Assembly (NCBI GenBank): GCA_027488215.1
Contig: JAIYCB010000031.1
Location: 62,001-126,000 of the forward strand
DNA length: 64,000 bases
Direction: 5' to 3'
Origin: Comamonadaceae bacterium
GTDB lineage: Bacteria > Pseudomonadota > Gammaproteobacteria > Burkholderiales > Burkholderiaceae_C
In this document: piece after piece, positions 1-10,328 of the stretch
How the letters are laid out: each line of letters starts with the position of its first letter
Position numbering within the stretch: the stretch's first letter is position 1
The notes under the pieces: model-generated
Seen by the model: only the letters and a program-made list of their open reading frames with translations
Databases searched by the model: none
What the model was told of the DNA's origin: nothing
Position numbers and translations under genes: made by a program

Positions 1-1549
1 AGGTGGTTTGTACCCATACATCGGCGCTTCTGCCGCCGCGCTGCATCGAGGCGATGCCGTTGCGCGTGCCCAGCCGTGCCAGCCCGCCAGGCAGCACTTG
101 CCAGCCCCCCTGTGCGTTAGCCACGGCAAACACACGCAGCACCACGGGGCGCGATTCGATAGCTGCCAGGGCATTGGCCGTCACTTGCCAAGTGGGCTGG
201 TGTGAAAGCGGCAACCAGGACTGCAAGGTGTGGGCATCGGGGTCACGCAAGATGCGGCCCGCCCACTCGTCTTGTTCGCGGCGTGAAAGCGTGTGGCCCT
301 GAACCGGTTCAAAACTTTGGCGGTCGTTGTTGTAGGGGTAGGTGGGTTTGATGACGCAGCTGCTGATGCGAGGCAATACGTCTTGCAGGGCAGCGGCTTC
401 GCCGCACCACCAGCTCGGTATGGCGGGCAGTTGCAGCTCTTGTCCGAGCAGATCACGCGCCAGTGCGGGCATGAAACCGAGCAAGGCGTTCGATTCCAGA
501 AAGCCCGAGCCCGGCGTGTTGGCCACCAGCACGTTGCCACTGCGCACCGCCTGAAGCAAGCCTGGTACACCCAGCGTGGAGTCAGCGCGCATTTCGAGGG
601 GATCTAGCCAGTCATCGTCCACCCGCTTGAGCAGGCCGTGCACGGGCTGCAGTCCTTGCAAGGTTTTCAGGTAAAGTTTTTCGTCACGCACAGTCAGGTC
701 GTTGCCTTGCACCAGGCTCAAGCCCAAATGGCGCGCCAGATAGGCGTGCTCGAAATAGGTTTCGTTGTAGGGCCCAGGGGTGAGCAGTGCGATGTGTGCC
801 AATGCCCCGGCAGGGCTACGGGCCTTGATGCTGTCCAGCAATGTGCGGTAGGTTTGGGCCAGGCGCTGCACCGGATAAGCCTCGAAGGCTTGAGGAAACA
901 GACGCGAGACAATTTGTCTGTTTTCGAGCAGATAACCCAGCCCCGAAGGTGCTTGGGTGCGCTGAGACAACAGCCACCAGGAACCGTCAGGGCCACGTGC
1001 TAAGTCAAATGCGGCCAAAGACAAATAGCGCCCACCGACAGGCGGCACGCCATGCATCGCGGGCAGGTAAGAAGGATGGCCATGCACCAGTGCAGCAGGT
1101 AACTGACCACTGAGCACAAGTTTTTGTGGCCCATAGGCGTCGGCCATGATGCGCTCAAGCAGTTGCATGCGCTGCATCACGCCCGTTTCAATTTGCGCCC
1201 AGTCCTTGTGATCCAGCATGAGCGGAAAGAGGTCAAGGGACCAAGGCCGTTGCGGTTGGTCTGTCGCGGCATACACGTTGTAGGTGATGCCGTTATCGCG
1301 CACTTGCCTTTGCAAGTTGCCCATGCGCAGCCCCAAGGTTTCCAGCCCATCGTTGCCCAAGTGCTGGATGAAGGTCTGCCAAGCTTTGCTCATCTGCGAC
1401 TGGTCTTTGGGGGCTTCGGCGACCGGCGGGATGGTCAGTCCACGCAGTTCGTCCCAATGCCCCGCAGGCGCCGCCAGCGCCTGGTGAGCCAGCCAATTCA
1501 TGGCCTGCATGTCCAGATTGTCAGGGCGGCTGTCACGGGATTCACTCAT
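1..1549 (-). CDS. Circularly permuted type 2 ATP-grasp protein (N-terminal part; continues beyond left edge)
   Basis: Manual minus-strand reading from ATG at 1549 (MSESRDSRPDNLDMQAMNWLAHQALAAPAGHWDELRGLTIPP...QGLQPVHGLLKRVDDDWLD...) with no stop before the window edge; clearly paralogous to the ATP-grasp at 7883-9334. Absent from the ORF track because it is truncated. Confidence 0.88.
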   Translation of the reverse strand, partial: MSESRDSRPDNLDMQAMNWLAHQALAAPAGHWDELRGLTIPPVAEAPKDQSQMSKAWQTFIQHLGNDGLETLGLRMGNLQRQVRDNGITYNVYAATDQPQRPWSLDLFPLMLDHKDWAQIETGVMQRMQLLERIMADAYGPQKLVLSGQLPAALVHGHPSYLPAMHGVPPVGGRYLSLAAFDLARGPDGSWWLLSQRTQAPSGLGYLLENRQIVSRLFPQAFEAYPVQRLAQTYRTLLDSIKARSPAGALAHIALLTPGPYNETYFEHAYLARHLGLSLVQGNDLTVRDEKLYLKTLQGLQPVHGLLKRVDDDWLDPLEMRADSTLGVPGLLQAVRSGNVLVANTPGSGFLESNALLGFMPALARDLLGQELQLPAIPSWWCGEAAALQDVLPRISSCVIKPTYPYNNDRQSFEPVQGHTLSRREQDEWAGRILRDPDAHTLQSWLPLSHQPTWQVTANALAAIESRPVVLRVFAVANAQGGWQVLPGGLARLGTRNGIASMQRGGRSADVWVQTT

Positions 1550-1563
1550 GCAGTCATTGTCGC

Positions 1564-4500
1564 TCAGGCTTTGCGCAAATCCAGTGTGTGAGGAAACTCT
1601 GGGCTGGCATTCAAGGTGGTGTTGGGGTTGAGGGCGGCAAGTTGCTTCATGGCGCCGGGCGTGTGGCCCATGCGGAAGAAGCGGGCCAGGCGGCGGCTTT
1701 CGGCTTCGTAGGCGTTGACCGGGAAGCTGTTGTAACTGCGGCCACCGGGGTGGACGACGTGGTACTGGCAGCCGCCCAGCGAGCGCTTCATCCAGGTGTC
1801 CACCAGGTCCACCGTCAGCGGTGCATGCACGCCGATGCTGGGGTGCAGCGACGAGGGCGGGTTCCAGGCTTTGTAGCGCACGCTGGCCACGTACTCGCCC
1901 ACCACGCCGGTGGGTTGCAGGGGCAGGGACTTACCGTTCACCGTCACAGTATGTCGCGAGGGGTTGATGCCGCTCACATGCACCTCGATGCGCTCGAGCG
2001 ACGAGTCCACATAGCGGGCGGTGCCGCCCGCGCTGCTTTCTTCGCCCATGACATGCCAGGGCTCGAGTGCATTGCGCAGCGTTAACACCGCGCCATCGAC
2101 CCGAATCTGCCCGACCAGCGGGAAACGGAATTCGAAATGCGGCGCGAACCAGCTCGGGTCGAAATGAAAACCCGCATCACCCAATTCGGTCAACACATCG
2201 TCAAAGTCTTTGTGGATCCAGTGCGGAAGCATGAAGCGGTCGTGCAGCTCGGTGCCCCAGCGGGTCACTGGCGCTGCGTAAGGTGCGTCCCAAAAGCGTG
2301 CTACCAGCGCGCGCAGCAGCAACTGCTGCACGATGCTCATGCGCGCATGCGGCGGCATCTCGAACGCCCGCAGCTCCAGCAGGCCCAGCCGCCCGGTACT
2401 GCTGTCGGGCGAGTACATCTTGTCGATGCAAAACTCGCTGCGGTGGGTGTTTCCAGTCACGTCCACCAGGATGTTGCGCAGGGTGCGGTCCACCACCCAA
2501 GGGGCCATATCGGTGCCAAACTTTTTGCGGCTGCGGGTGATCTCGCGCAGCGCAATTTCCAACTCGTAAACCTGGTCATTGCGCGCCTCGTCCACGCGCG
2601 GTGCCTGGCTGGTCGGGCCGATGAACATGCCGCTGAACAAATAACTCAGGCTCGGGTGGTTGTGCCAATAGAGGATGAGGCTGGCCAGCAACTCGGGGCG
2701 GCGCAGAAAAGGGCTGTCAGCGGGGGTGGCTCCGCCCATCACCAGGTGGTTGCCGCCGCCCGTGCCGGTGTGGCGGCCGTCGGTCATGAACTTTTCGGCC
2801 GACAAGCGCGTCTCGAAAGCGGCCTGGTACAAAAACTCGGTGTGCTCCACCAGCTCGGACCAGTTGTGGGCCGGGTGGATGTTGACCTCGATCACACCGG
2901 GGTCGGGCGTGACCTGCAACAGTTTCAGACGAGGATCGCGGGGCGGCGGGTAGCCTTCCAGGACGATCTTGAGGCCCAGTTTGGTGGCTGTGGCTTCGAC
3001 TGCGCGCACCAACGCCAGATAGTCTTCGAGTCGCGCCAACGGCGGCATGAAGACATACAGCACGCCCGACTTCACGCCTTTGGTCATCGCGTTGGCTTCA
3101 GCCTTGGGGCCATTGGCACGGTTGGGGTCACGCACTTCCACACACAAGGCGGTGCGCACCACCGAGGGGTCTGACTTGAATTTGGCGGGCACGGCTTGCG
3201 CGGCCGGGGCGTGGTTTGGGTTTGCCATGATGTGCCTTGGCTGCATCACAGCTGGGGTCGTGGGCAAGTTAGGGCGTGGTGAGAGGTGCGGCGAAAAGGG
3301 GTCCTCCTCGATCTGGTGCCAGCGGTCGGTGGGCGCGGCCCAGGGCAGCGAGTCCAGGGGCAGACGCCATCCCATGGGGGAGTCACCTGGCATGAGGTAC
3401 ATGCGTTCGTCGCGCAAAAACCATCGGCCAGTTTGCCATTGGGGCCCCGCCAGTTCGGGGGTGACGGTATCGACTGGCTGCAGCGGCAGTACATAGCCCA
3501 CCACCTGGTCCAATCCCTGACTGAAAACGCGGCGCAGGCGGTTGCGCTCCATCTCGTCGTCCAGCTTGGCGTCAAAGGGGTCCACGTTCAAGGGCAATCT
3601 GCGTTCGCGCCAAAGGTAGTACCAGGTGTCTTCGTAGCCGGGCAACACGGTGTCGCCCGCAAGGCCCAGATGTTGCGTCAAGGTTTGGATGAAGCGCTCG
3701 GCATCGGTGCTGGTGCAGTGGCTGGGTTCACGCTCGTCGGCAAACACGGCCGGGTTTTGCCAGCAGGGCGTGCCATCTGCCCGCCAGTAAATGGACAGCG
3801 CCCAGCGCGGTAGTTGCTCGCCCGGGTACCACTTGCCCTGGCCAAAGTGCAAAAAGCCGCCTTGCCCGTATTGCTGGCGCAGCTTGTGCACCAACTCGGT
3901 GGCCAGGCCCCGCTTGGTGGGCCCTAAGGCATCGGTGTTCCATTCGGCCGCGTCGCGGTCTTGCGTGGACACAAAGGTGGGCTCGCCGCCCATGGTCAGG
4001 CGTACGTCTTGCGCCACCAGCTGGGCATCGACTTTTTGGCCCAGCTTCAAAATATCTGCCCATTGCGCGTCGCTGTAGGGCTTGGTCACGCGGGGCGACT
4101 CGTGGATGCGCGTCACGCTCATCTCATGGTGAAACTCGACCTCGGCCTTGTCCATCAGGCCCTCAATCGGGGCAGCGGCAGACGGCTGCGGTGTGCAGGC
4201 CAGTGGAATGTGGCCTTCCCCGGCCAGCAGACCCGAGGTGGGGTCGAGCCCGATCCAGCCCGCGCCGGGTAAATACACCTCGCACCAGGCATGCAGGTCG
4301 GTGAAGTCGACTTCGGTGCCGCTTGGGCCATCGAGCGATTTCACGTCGGGGGCCAGCTGGATCAAATAGCCCGACACAAATCGCGCGGCGATGTTCATGT
4401 GGCGGAACAACTGCATCAAGAGCCAGGCCGAATCGCGGCAAGAGCCGCTTTGGAGCTTCAGCGTTTCTTCAGGCGTTTGTACGCCGGGTTCCAAGCGGAT

Positions 4501-4977
4501 CGTGTAGCGAATGTCCTTGTGCAGCCGTTGGTTGATTTGCACCAGAAAGTCGATGGTGGGCTGGCGCTTGCGGTCTAGGCTGCCCAGGTAGTTATTGAAA
4601 AGCGGGGTTGTGCTTTCTTTGACCAGGTAGGACTGCAACTCCTCTTTGACCAGGTCGGTGTACTGGAAAGGCACTTCTTCGGCCGAGGGTTCCAAAAAGA
4701 AATCGAACGGGTTGAGTACCGCCATCTCGGTGACCACATCCACCGTGACCTTGAAGGTCGTGGTCTTTTTGGGAAAGACCAGCCGCGCTTGGTAATTGGC
4801 AAAAGCGTCTTGCTGCCAGTTGATGAAATGCTCTTCAGGTTCGACCTTGAGGCTGTAGCTCAAGATGCGGCTGCGGCTGTGCGGTGCGGGACGCAGGCGG
4901 ATGACTTGGGGGCCGAGCTGCACCGGTCGGTCGTAGGTGTAGTGGGTGACATGGTGCAGTGCAAGGTGTATCGACAT
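1564..4977 (-). CDS. Large transglutaminase-like / DUF2126 family protein
   Basis: ORF 1564..5061; start refined to MSIHLALHHVTHYTYDRPVQLGPQVIRLRPAPHSRSRI at 4977. N-terminal transglutaminase core (SGSCRDSAWLLMQLFRHMNIAARFVSGYL, DLHAWCEVYLPGAGWIGLDPTSG), long DUF2126 C-terminus. Confidence 0.92.
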   Translation of the reverse strand: MSIHLALHHVTHYTYDRPVQLGPQVIRLRPAPHSRSRILSYSLKVEPEEHFINWQQDAFANYQARLVFPKKTTTFKVTVDVVTEMAVLNPFDFFLEPSAEEVPFQYTDLVKEELQSYLVKESTTPLFNNYLGSLDRKRQPTIDFLVQINQRLHKDIRYTIRLEPGVQTPEETLKLQSGSCRDSAWLLMQLFRHMNIAARFVSGYLIQLAPDVKSLDGPSGTEVDFTDLHAWCEVYLPGAGWIGLDPTSGLLAGEGHIPLACTPQPSAAAPIEGLMDKAEVEFHHEMSVTRIHESPRVTKPYSDAQWADILKLGQKVDAQLVAQDVRLTMGGEPTFVSTQDRDAAEWNTDALGPTKRGLATELVHKLRQQYGQGGFLHFGQGKWYPGEQLPRWALSIYWRADGTPCWQNPAVFADEREPSHCTSTDAERFIQTLTQHLGLAGDTVLPGYEDTWYYLWRERRLPLNVDPFDAKLDDEMERNRLRRVFSQGLDQVVGYVLPLQPVDTVTPELAGPQWQTGRWFLRDERMYLMPGDSPMGWRLPLDSLPWAAPTDRWHQIEEDPFSPHLSPRPNLPTTPAVMQPRHIMANPNHAPAAQAVPAKFKSDPSVVRTALCVEVRDPNRANGPKAEANAMTKGVKSGVLYVFMPPLARLEDYLALVRAVEATATKLGLKIVLEGYPPPRDPRLKLLQVTPDPGVIEVNIHPAHNWSELVEHTEFLYQAAFETRLSAEKFMTDGRHTGTGGGNHLVMGGATPADSPFLRRPELLASLILYWHNHPSLSYLFSGMFIGPTSQAPRVDEARNDQVYELEIALREITRSRKKFGTDMAPWVVDRTLRNILVDVTGNTHRSEFCIDKMYSPDSSTGRLGLLELRAFEMPPHARMSIVQQLLLRALVARFWDAPYAAPVTRWGTELHDRFMLPHWIHKDFDDVLTELGDAGFHFDPSWFAPHFEFRFPLVGQIRVDGAVLTLRNALEPWHVMGEESSAGGTARYVDSSLERIEVHVSGINPSRHTVTVNGKSLPLQPTGVVGEYVASVRYKAWNPPSSLHPSIGVHAPLTVDLVDTWMKRSLGGCQYHVVHPGGRSYNSFPVNAYEAESRRLARFFRMGHTPGAMKQLAALNPNTTLNASPEFPHTLDLRKA

Positions 4978-5226
4978 TTCTCGTTCAGCGCAACAGGGGC
5001 TGCACGCATGACAAATGCAGCTTGGGCGTATACAACTAGCAAGACACGCGCCAGCCATCAAGCCCCGCTAACGCCCATGTCAGTGGGGCAGGACTGTCGC
5101 GCGAACAAAAACAGGCGGATCACAAACCGCCGATATCACCCACAGCCAGATTAGGGAGGCTGCCATGAAGCGACACCGCAACGCAGGGTTTGGGCTGGCC
5201 AAAAAACAGGTCCGGGAGCGACAGGC

Positions 5227-7812
5227 ATGAGGTCGATGGCCTGGGCGCGAGCTTTGGGTTGGAGCCTGTTGGCCTGGTGCTTGGGCGTGGCGCTCCAGCT
5301 GCAACAAGTTGAATTGTGGCCTGTGCTGGCCTATGGCAGTGGCTTGGCGCTGGCCTGTGCCTGGGTTTGGGCGCTGCATCGTGGGTATGGGGGTCAGCGC
5401 TGGCGCAGGATGGCCTGGGCCATGCTGTGTGTCTGGACTGCATTTGTCGTGACGGGCCTGCACGCCCATTTCCGCTCGAGCGCCCTGGCGCCAGAGCTGG
5501 AGGGGCTGGACATGGATGTGATCGGGGTTGTGCAAGCCATGCCCCAGCGGCAGGCGCAGGGCTGGCGCTTTCGGTTTCGCATCGAACAAGCGTGGCAGGT
5601 GGGTCCGGCGGGGGCTTTGCAGCCGGTGAATTTGTCAGCGCAGTTGCCCGCACAGGTGTACCTGGGCTGGTACGGCCAAGAGGGCGTGCACGACAGCGGC
5701 TGGAATGCATCGCCCTTGCCTGAGCCGATTCAAGCTGGGGAACGCTGGCGCTTGCGTGTACGCCTGAAGGCGCCGCACGGCCACATGAATCCGCGGGGAT
5801 TCGATTACGAGTTGTGGTTGTGGGAACAGGGCATCCGGGCCACCGGTTACGTCCGTCAGCGGGCCAAAGACCCGCCGCCGATGCGGCTGGGCAGCACCTG
5901 GATGCACCCCATCGAGGGCTGGCGTCAAACGGTACGTGACCGTTTGTTGGCGCATTTGGCGGGGCCGGACACCGATGCTGAAGCGGCCAGACGTGCCGGG
6001 GTCCTCGCGGCTCTGGTGGTGGGCGACCAAGCGGCGATAGAGCGCAGCGATTGGGATGTCTTCAGAGCCACGGGCGTGGCGCATTTGATGAGCATTTCCG
6101 GTTTGCATGTGACCATGTTTGCCTGGTTGGCTTCGGCTTTTGTCGCTTGGGCTTGGCGGCAGTCGGCGCGTTGGGGTTTTGTGGGGCCTTTGCGTTGGCC
6201 TGCTGTGCACGTGGGGGCTATCGCGGGTTTGTTGTTGGCGATGTTTTATGCCGTGTTCAGCGGCTGGGGGCTGCCTGCACAACGCACTTGTTTGATGTTG
6301 GCGGTGGTGGTGGTTTTGAAACTGTCGGCACGCGATTGGCCGGGTGTTTTGGTCTGGTTGACGGCGGGAGCGCTCGTGCTGGCTTGGGACCCTTGGGCTT
6401 TGCTGCAACCTGGGTTTTGGTTGAGTTTTGTGGCGGTGGGCATATTGATGGCTTCTGACCCTTCCAGTCGCAATCGGCTCGAGGATGCACCAAAAGTGGA
6501 TGGGGCGAGCGCACCCTCTTGGCGTGAAGAAGTACAGGCCGCGCCCTTGTTGCACCGTTTGGGTGCGGGTTGGCGGCAGGCTTGGGGCATGGGGGTGCTG
6601 CGCCCATTGGGAGACTTGCTGCGCGAGCAAGCTACTGTGACGGTGGCCTTGGCACCCCTGACCTTGTTGTTTTTCGGGCAGGTGTCTTTGGTGGGTCTGC
6701 TGGCCAATGTGCTGGCGATTCCCTGGGTCACTTTGGTCATCACACCGCTGGCCATGCTGGGGGTGATGTTCTCTGGTTTTTGGGATTTGGCTTCCGGGGC
6801 TTTGCGTCCGATGTCGAGTATTTTGGGGTGGCTGTCGGACTGGCCTTGGGCCAGTGTGTCGCGGGCCATGCCGCCTTGGTGGCTGGCTGCGCTGGCCATG
6901 CTGGGCGGTTTGGGGCTGGTGCTGCGCATGCCCATGTCCTGGAAACTGTTGCTTTTGCCATTGATGTGGCCCGCTTTGTTTTGGACCGCTGCGCGCCCCT
7001 TGCATGGCCAGGTGGAATTGCTCGCGGCCGATGTGGGGCAGGGCAATGCCGTGCTGGTGCGAACAGCGAGACACAGCTTGTTGTTCGATGCGGGACCACG
7101 CTATTCTTTGGAAAGCGATGCGGGTCACCGCGTGCTGGTGCCCTTGCTGGCGCAAATGGGGGAGCGGCTGGATGTGCTGATGCTCAGCCACCGCGACAGC
7201 GACCACACGGGAGGCGCAGCTGCGGTGTTGGCCATGCAAAAGGGGGCAGCACTTTGGACCTCGCTGGAGGACGAACACCCTTTGCACGCCCTGCGTCCCG
7301 CTAGGACGCGTTGTCAGGCAGGGCAGTCGTGGGAGTGGGATGGGGTCAGGTTTGAGGTGCTGCACCCTTTTGCGGCCGATGGTCAAAGCGGAGAATCGGC
7401 ACGGCGTCAAAAACCCAAACCCAACGAGCTCAGCTGCGTTTTGCATATCGTGTCCGTCGAGGGGTCGGCCCTGCTGACTGGCGACATTGAGCAGGCCCAG
7501 GAGTTGGCATTGGTGCAACAGGGACTGGCACCTGTGGATGTGCTGCTGGCGCCCCACCACGGCAGCAAAACCTCGTCGAGTCTGCCGTTTTTGCAGGCGC
7601 TCCAACCCCGGCTTGCGCTGGTACAGGCCGGTTACCGCAACCGCTTTGGTCATCCGGCACCCGTGGTGGTGGAACGTTACCGAGATCAAGGGATTGCGCT
7701 GGTGGAAAGCACCCAATGCGGCGCGGCCACCTGGCGCAGCCAGTCACCGGGCACAGTTGAATGTGAGCGGTCCTTGCGCCGACGGTATTGGCACCATGTC
7801 ATTTCACCATGA
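5227..7812 (+). CDS. comEC: DNA internalization-related competence protein ComEC/Rec2
   Basis: 861 aa; competence TM domain (GVAHLMSISGLHVTMFAWL) and C-terminal metallo-beta-lactamase domain (LSHRDSDHTGGAAAV, LLAPHHGSKTSSS). Confidence 0.93.
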   Translation: MRSMAWARALGWSLLAWCLGVALQLQQVELWPVLAYGSGLALACAWVWALHRGYGGQRWRRMAWAMLCVWTAFVVTGLHAHFRSSALAPELEGLDMDVIGVVQAMPQRQAQGWRFRFRIEQAWQVGPAGALQPVNLSAQLPAQVYLGWYGQEGVHDSGWNASPLPEPIQAGERWRLRVRLKAPHGHMNPRGFDYELWLWEQGIRATGYVRQRAKDPPPMRLGSTWMHPIEGWRQTVRDRLLAHLAGPDTDAEAARRAGVLAALVVGDQAAIERSDWDVFRATGVAHLMSISGLHVTMFAWLASAFVAWAWRQSARWGFVGPLRWPAVHVGAIAGLLLAMFYAVFSGWGLPAQRTCLMLAVVVVLKLSARDWPGVLVWLTAGALVLAWDPWALLQPGFWLSFVAVGILMASDPSSRNRLEDAPKVDGASAPSWREEVQAAPLLHRLGAGWRQAWGMGVLRPLGDLLREQATVTVALAPLTLLFFGQVSLVGLLANVLAIPWVTLVITPLAMLGVMFSGFWDLASGALRPMSSILGWLSDWPWASVSRAMPPWWLAALAMLGGLGLVLRMPMSWKLLLLPLMWPALFWTAARPLHGQVELLAADVGQGNAVLVRTARHSLLFDAGPRYSLESDAGHRVLVPLLAQMGERLDVLMLSHRDSDHTGGAAAVLAMQKGAALWTSLEDEHPLHALRPARTRCQAGQSWEWDGVRFEVLHPFAADGQSGESARRQKPKPNELSCVLHIVSVEGSALLTGDIEQAQELALVQQGLAPVDVLLAPHHGSKTSSSLPFLQALQPRLALVQAGYRNRFGHPAPVVVERYRDQGIALVESTQCGAATWRSQSPGTVECERSLRRRYWHHVISP

Positions 7813-7882
7813 CGCTCAGTCGCCTGGCTTCCCCGCTTTTTGGGTATACATCTTGCTAATCTACGGTCAGGAGTGAAGATAC

Positions 7883-9334
7883 ATGCGCCATTTCGATGAG
7901 ATGTACAGCCGCTTGCCAGCAGCAGGTGAGGCGGGCGAGGTGAGAAAACACTACGAGGCCTATGCCCGTTGGTTGCAAGCACAAGACCCCCGGACCATGG
8001 CCGCACGCCGTGAAGAGGCCGAGGTGATTTTTCGCCGTGTGGGCATCACCTTTGCGGTCTACGGCGACAAGGACGAGGACGGCTCCGGCACCGAACGACT
8101 GATCCCTTTTGATTTGATTCCCCGTGTGATCGCTGCCCAAGAGTGGACCAGCATGGAAGCCGGACTGGTGCAGCGCGTCACCGCCCTCAACCGCTTCATC
8201 CATGACGTCTACCACGACCAAGAGATCCTCAAGGCCGGCGTGGTCCCGCGTGAGCAGATCGAAAACAACGCCCAATTCCGCCCCGAGATGGTGGGTGTTC
8301 ATGTCCCCAACAACATCTACTCGCACATCAGCGGCATCGACATCGTGCGAGCGCCCGACAGTGCGGGTCAGGGTGAGTATTACGTGCTCGAAGACAACCT
8401 GCGCGTGCCCAGTGGTGTGAGCTACATGCTGGAAGACCGCAAGATGATGATGCGGCTCTTCCCGGACCTGTTCAGCCAGCACCGCGTGGCCCCGGTGGCG
8501 CATTACCCCGACTTGTTGCTGGAGACCCTGCGCGCTTCCAGCCCTGCGACCACGGCCGAGCCCACGGTGGTGGTGCTCACGCCCGGCATGTACAACAGCG
8601 CCTACTTCGAGCACGCCTTTTTGGCCCAGCAGATGGGCGTGGAACTGGTCGAAGGGCAAGACCTGTTCGTCAAAGACAAGTTCGTCTACATGCGCACCAC
8701 GCGCGGCCCCCGCCGGGTGGACGTGATTTACCGCCGGGTGGACGATGACTTTTTGGACCCCAAGGTATTCCGCCCCACTTCGACGTTGGGCTGTGCGGGC
8801 CTGATGGAGGCCTACAAAGCGGGTCATGTAGCGATTTGCAACGCCGTAGGCACGGGCGTGGCCGACGACAAGTCGATCTACCCCTATGTGCCCGACATGA
8901 TCCAGTTCTATTTGGGCGAGGAGCCGATCTTGAAAAACGTGCCGACTTTTCAGTGCCGCAAGCCTGATGACTTGCAGTACACCCTGGCCCATCTGAAAGA
9001 CCTGGTGGTCAAGGAGGTCCATGGCGCGGGAGGCTACGGTATGTTGGTGGGTCCGGCGTCCACGAAGGACGAGATCGAGCAGTTCCGCGCCGCGTTGCTG
9101 GCCAATCCCGAAGGCTATATCGCGCAGCCCACACTGAGCCTGTCGAGTTGCCCCACCTTTGTGGACAGCGGTATCGCGCCGCGCCATATCGATCTGCGGC
9201 CCTTTGTGCTGAGTGGCCGTACGGTGCAAATGGTGCCCGGAGGCCTGACCCGTGTGGCCTTGAAAAAAGGGTCTCTGGTGGTGAACTCGTCACAGGGCGG
9301 CGGCACCAAAGACACCTGGATTTTGCAGGACTGA
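7883..9334 (+). CDS. Circularly permuted type 2 ATP-grasp protein
   Basis: 483 aa; TPGMYNSAYFEHAFLAQQMGVELVEGQDL, YRRVDDDFLDP, KEVHGAGGYGMLVGP; followed by an alpha-E gene. Confidence 0.93.
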   Translation: MRHFDEMYSRLPAAGEAGEVRKHYEAYARWLQAQDPRTMAARREEAEVIFRRVGITFAVYGDKDEDGSGTERLIPFDLIPRVIAAQEWTSMEAGLVQRVTALNRFIHDVYHDQEILKAGVVPREQIENNAQFRPEMVGVHVPNNIYSHISGIDIVRAPDSAGQGEYYVLEDNLRVPSGVSYMLEDRKMMMRLFPDLFSQHRVAPVAHYPDLLLETLRASSPATTAEPTVVVLTPGMYNSAYFEHAFLAQQMGVELVEGQDLFVKDKFVYMRTTRGPRRVDVIYRRVDDDFLDPKVFRPTSTLGCAGLMEAYKAGHVAICNAVGTGVADDKSIYPYVPDMIQFYLGEEPILKNVPTFQCRKPDDLQYTLAHLKDLVVKEVHGAGGYGMLVGPASTKDEIEQFRAALLANPEGYIAQPTLSLSSCPTFVDSGIAPRHIDLRPFVLSGRTVQMVPGGLTRVALKKGSLVVNSSQGGGTKDTWILQD

Positions 9335-9349
9335 GAAGGGAGAACACCG

Positions 9350-10327
9350 ATGCTTTCAAGAACCGCCGACCACTTGTTCTGGATGTCCCGCTACATGGAG
9401 CGGGCTGAGAACACTGCTCGCATGCTGAACGTGAGCTACGAGACCTCGCTTTTGCCTCAATCAGCAGCGGCCGTCGAAGCCGGGTGGGAGGGTCTTTTGT
9501 CCATCAGCGAGTTATTGCCTGCCTACCTCGCGCTTTACAAAAGCATCAGCCCCCGCGATGTGATGGCCTTCATGGTGCGTGAAGAGAGCAACCCATCGTC
9601 CATCTTGTCGTGCCTGCGGGCTGCTCGGGAGAATGCCCGTGCTGTGCGCGGGACGCTCACCACCGAGGTGTGGGAGACCCAAAACCAGACTTGGTTGGAG
9701 GTCAACCGCATGCTCAAGAACGGGGACTTTGAGCGCGATCCTGGCCAATTTTTTGAATGGGTGAAATTCCGCTCGCATCTGTCACGTGGCGTGACGGTGG
9801 GCACCATGCTGATGGACGAGTCGCTCTACTTCATGCGCATGGGCACGTTTTTGGAGCGGGCCGACAACACGGCGCGCTTGGTGGATGTGAAGTTCCACGC
9901 CATGCAAAATGATTTCTTTGGAGCCCCGCAGTACGGCGCACCCGAGAACGAAGCCTCGCAGGAATACGACTTCTACCATTGGAGCGCGATCTTGCGCAGC
10001 GTGAGTGGTTTTGAGGTGTACCGCAAGGTTTACCGCGACGTGATCCGCCCCGAGCGTGTGGCCGAACTGCTGATCTTACGCCCTGATATGCCCCGCTCAT
10101 TGCTGGCCAGCCTGAACGAGGTGGTGTCAAATTTGAAGCTGGTCTCGCACGATGCCGACAGCGATACCTTGCGCCATGCGGGCCGCTTGCGCTCAGAATT
10201 GGCTTTTGGTCGCATCGATGAGATCTTAGCCACCGGCCTGCACGCTTACCTGACGCAGTTTCTCGAGCGGGTGAATGCGCTGGGCGGGCGCATCAGCCGT
10301 GAGTTTTTGATGCCGCAAGCGGCCTGA
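9350..10327 (+). CDS. Alpha-E domain-containing protein (DUF403)
   Basis: 325 aa; MLSRTADHLFWMSRYMERAENTARMLNV, repeated in FMRMGTFLERADNTARLVDVK; 15 nt downstream of the ATP-grasp gene. Confidence 0.93.
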   Translation: MLSRTADHLFWMSRYMERAENTARMLNVSYETSLLPQSAAAVEAGWEGLLSISELLPAYLALYKSISPRDVMAFMVREESNPSSILSCLRAARENARAVRGTLTTEVWETQNQTWLEVNRMLKNGDFERDPGQFFEWVKFRSHLSRGVTVGTMLMDESLYFMRMGTFLERADNTARLVDVKFHAMQNDFFGAPQYGAPENEASQEYDFYHWSAILRSVSGFEVYRKVYRDVIRPERVAELLILRPDMPRSLLASLNEVVSNLKLVSHDADSDTLRHAGRLRSELAFGRIDEILATGLHAYLTQFLERVNALGGRISREFLMPQAA

Positions 10328-10328
10328 T

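Noticed and set aside
5100-5170. Possible small RNA or hairpin (ggcgg...ccgcc) in the DUF2126-comEC spacer
   Set aside because: Only a 5-bp stem; too weak to support a call.
5635-7716. 693-aa minus-strand ORF antisense to comEC
   Set aside because: High-GC shadow ORF; composition rich in His/Gln/Arg with no family motif, while the plus-strand frame is clearly ComEC.
7856-9229. 457-aa minus-strand ORF antisense to the ATP-grasp gene
   Set aside because: Shadow ORF; the plus frame is a conserved family.
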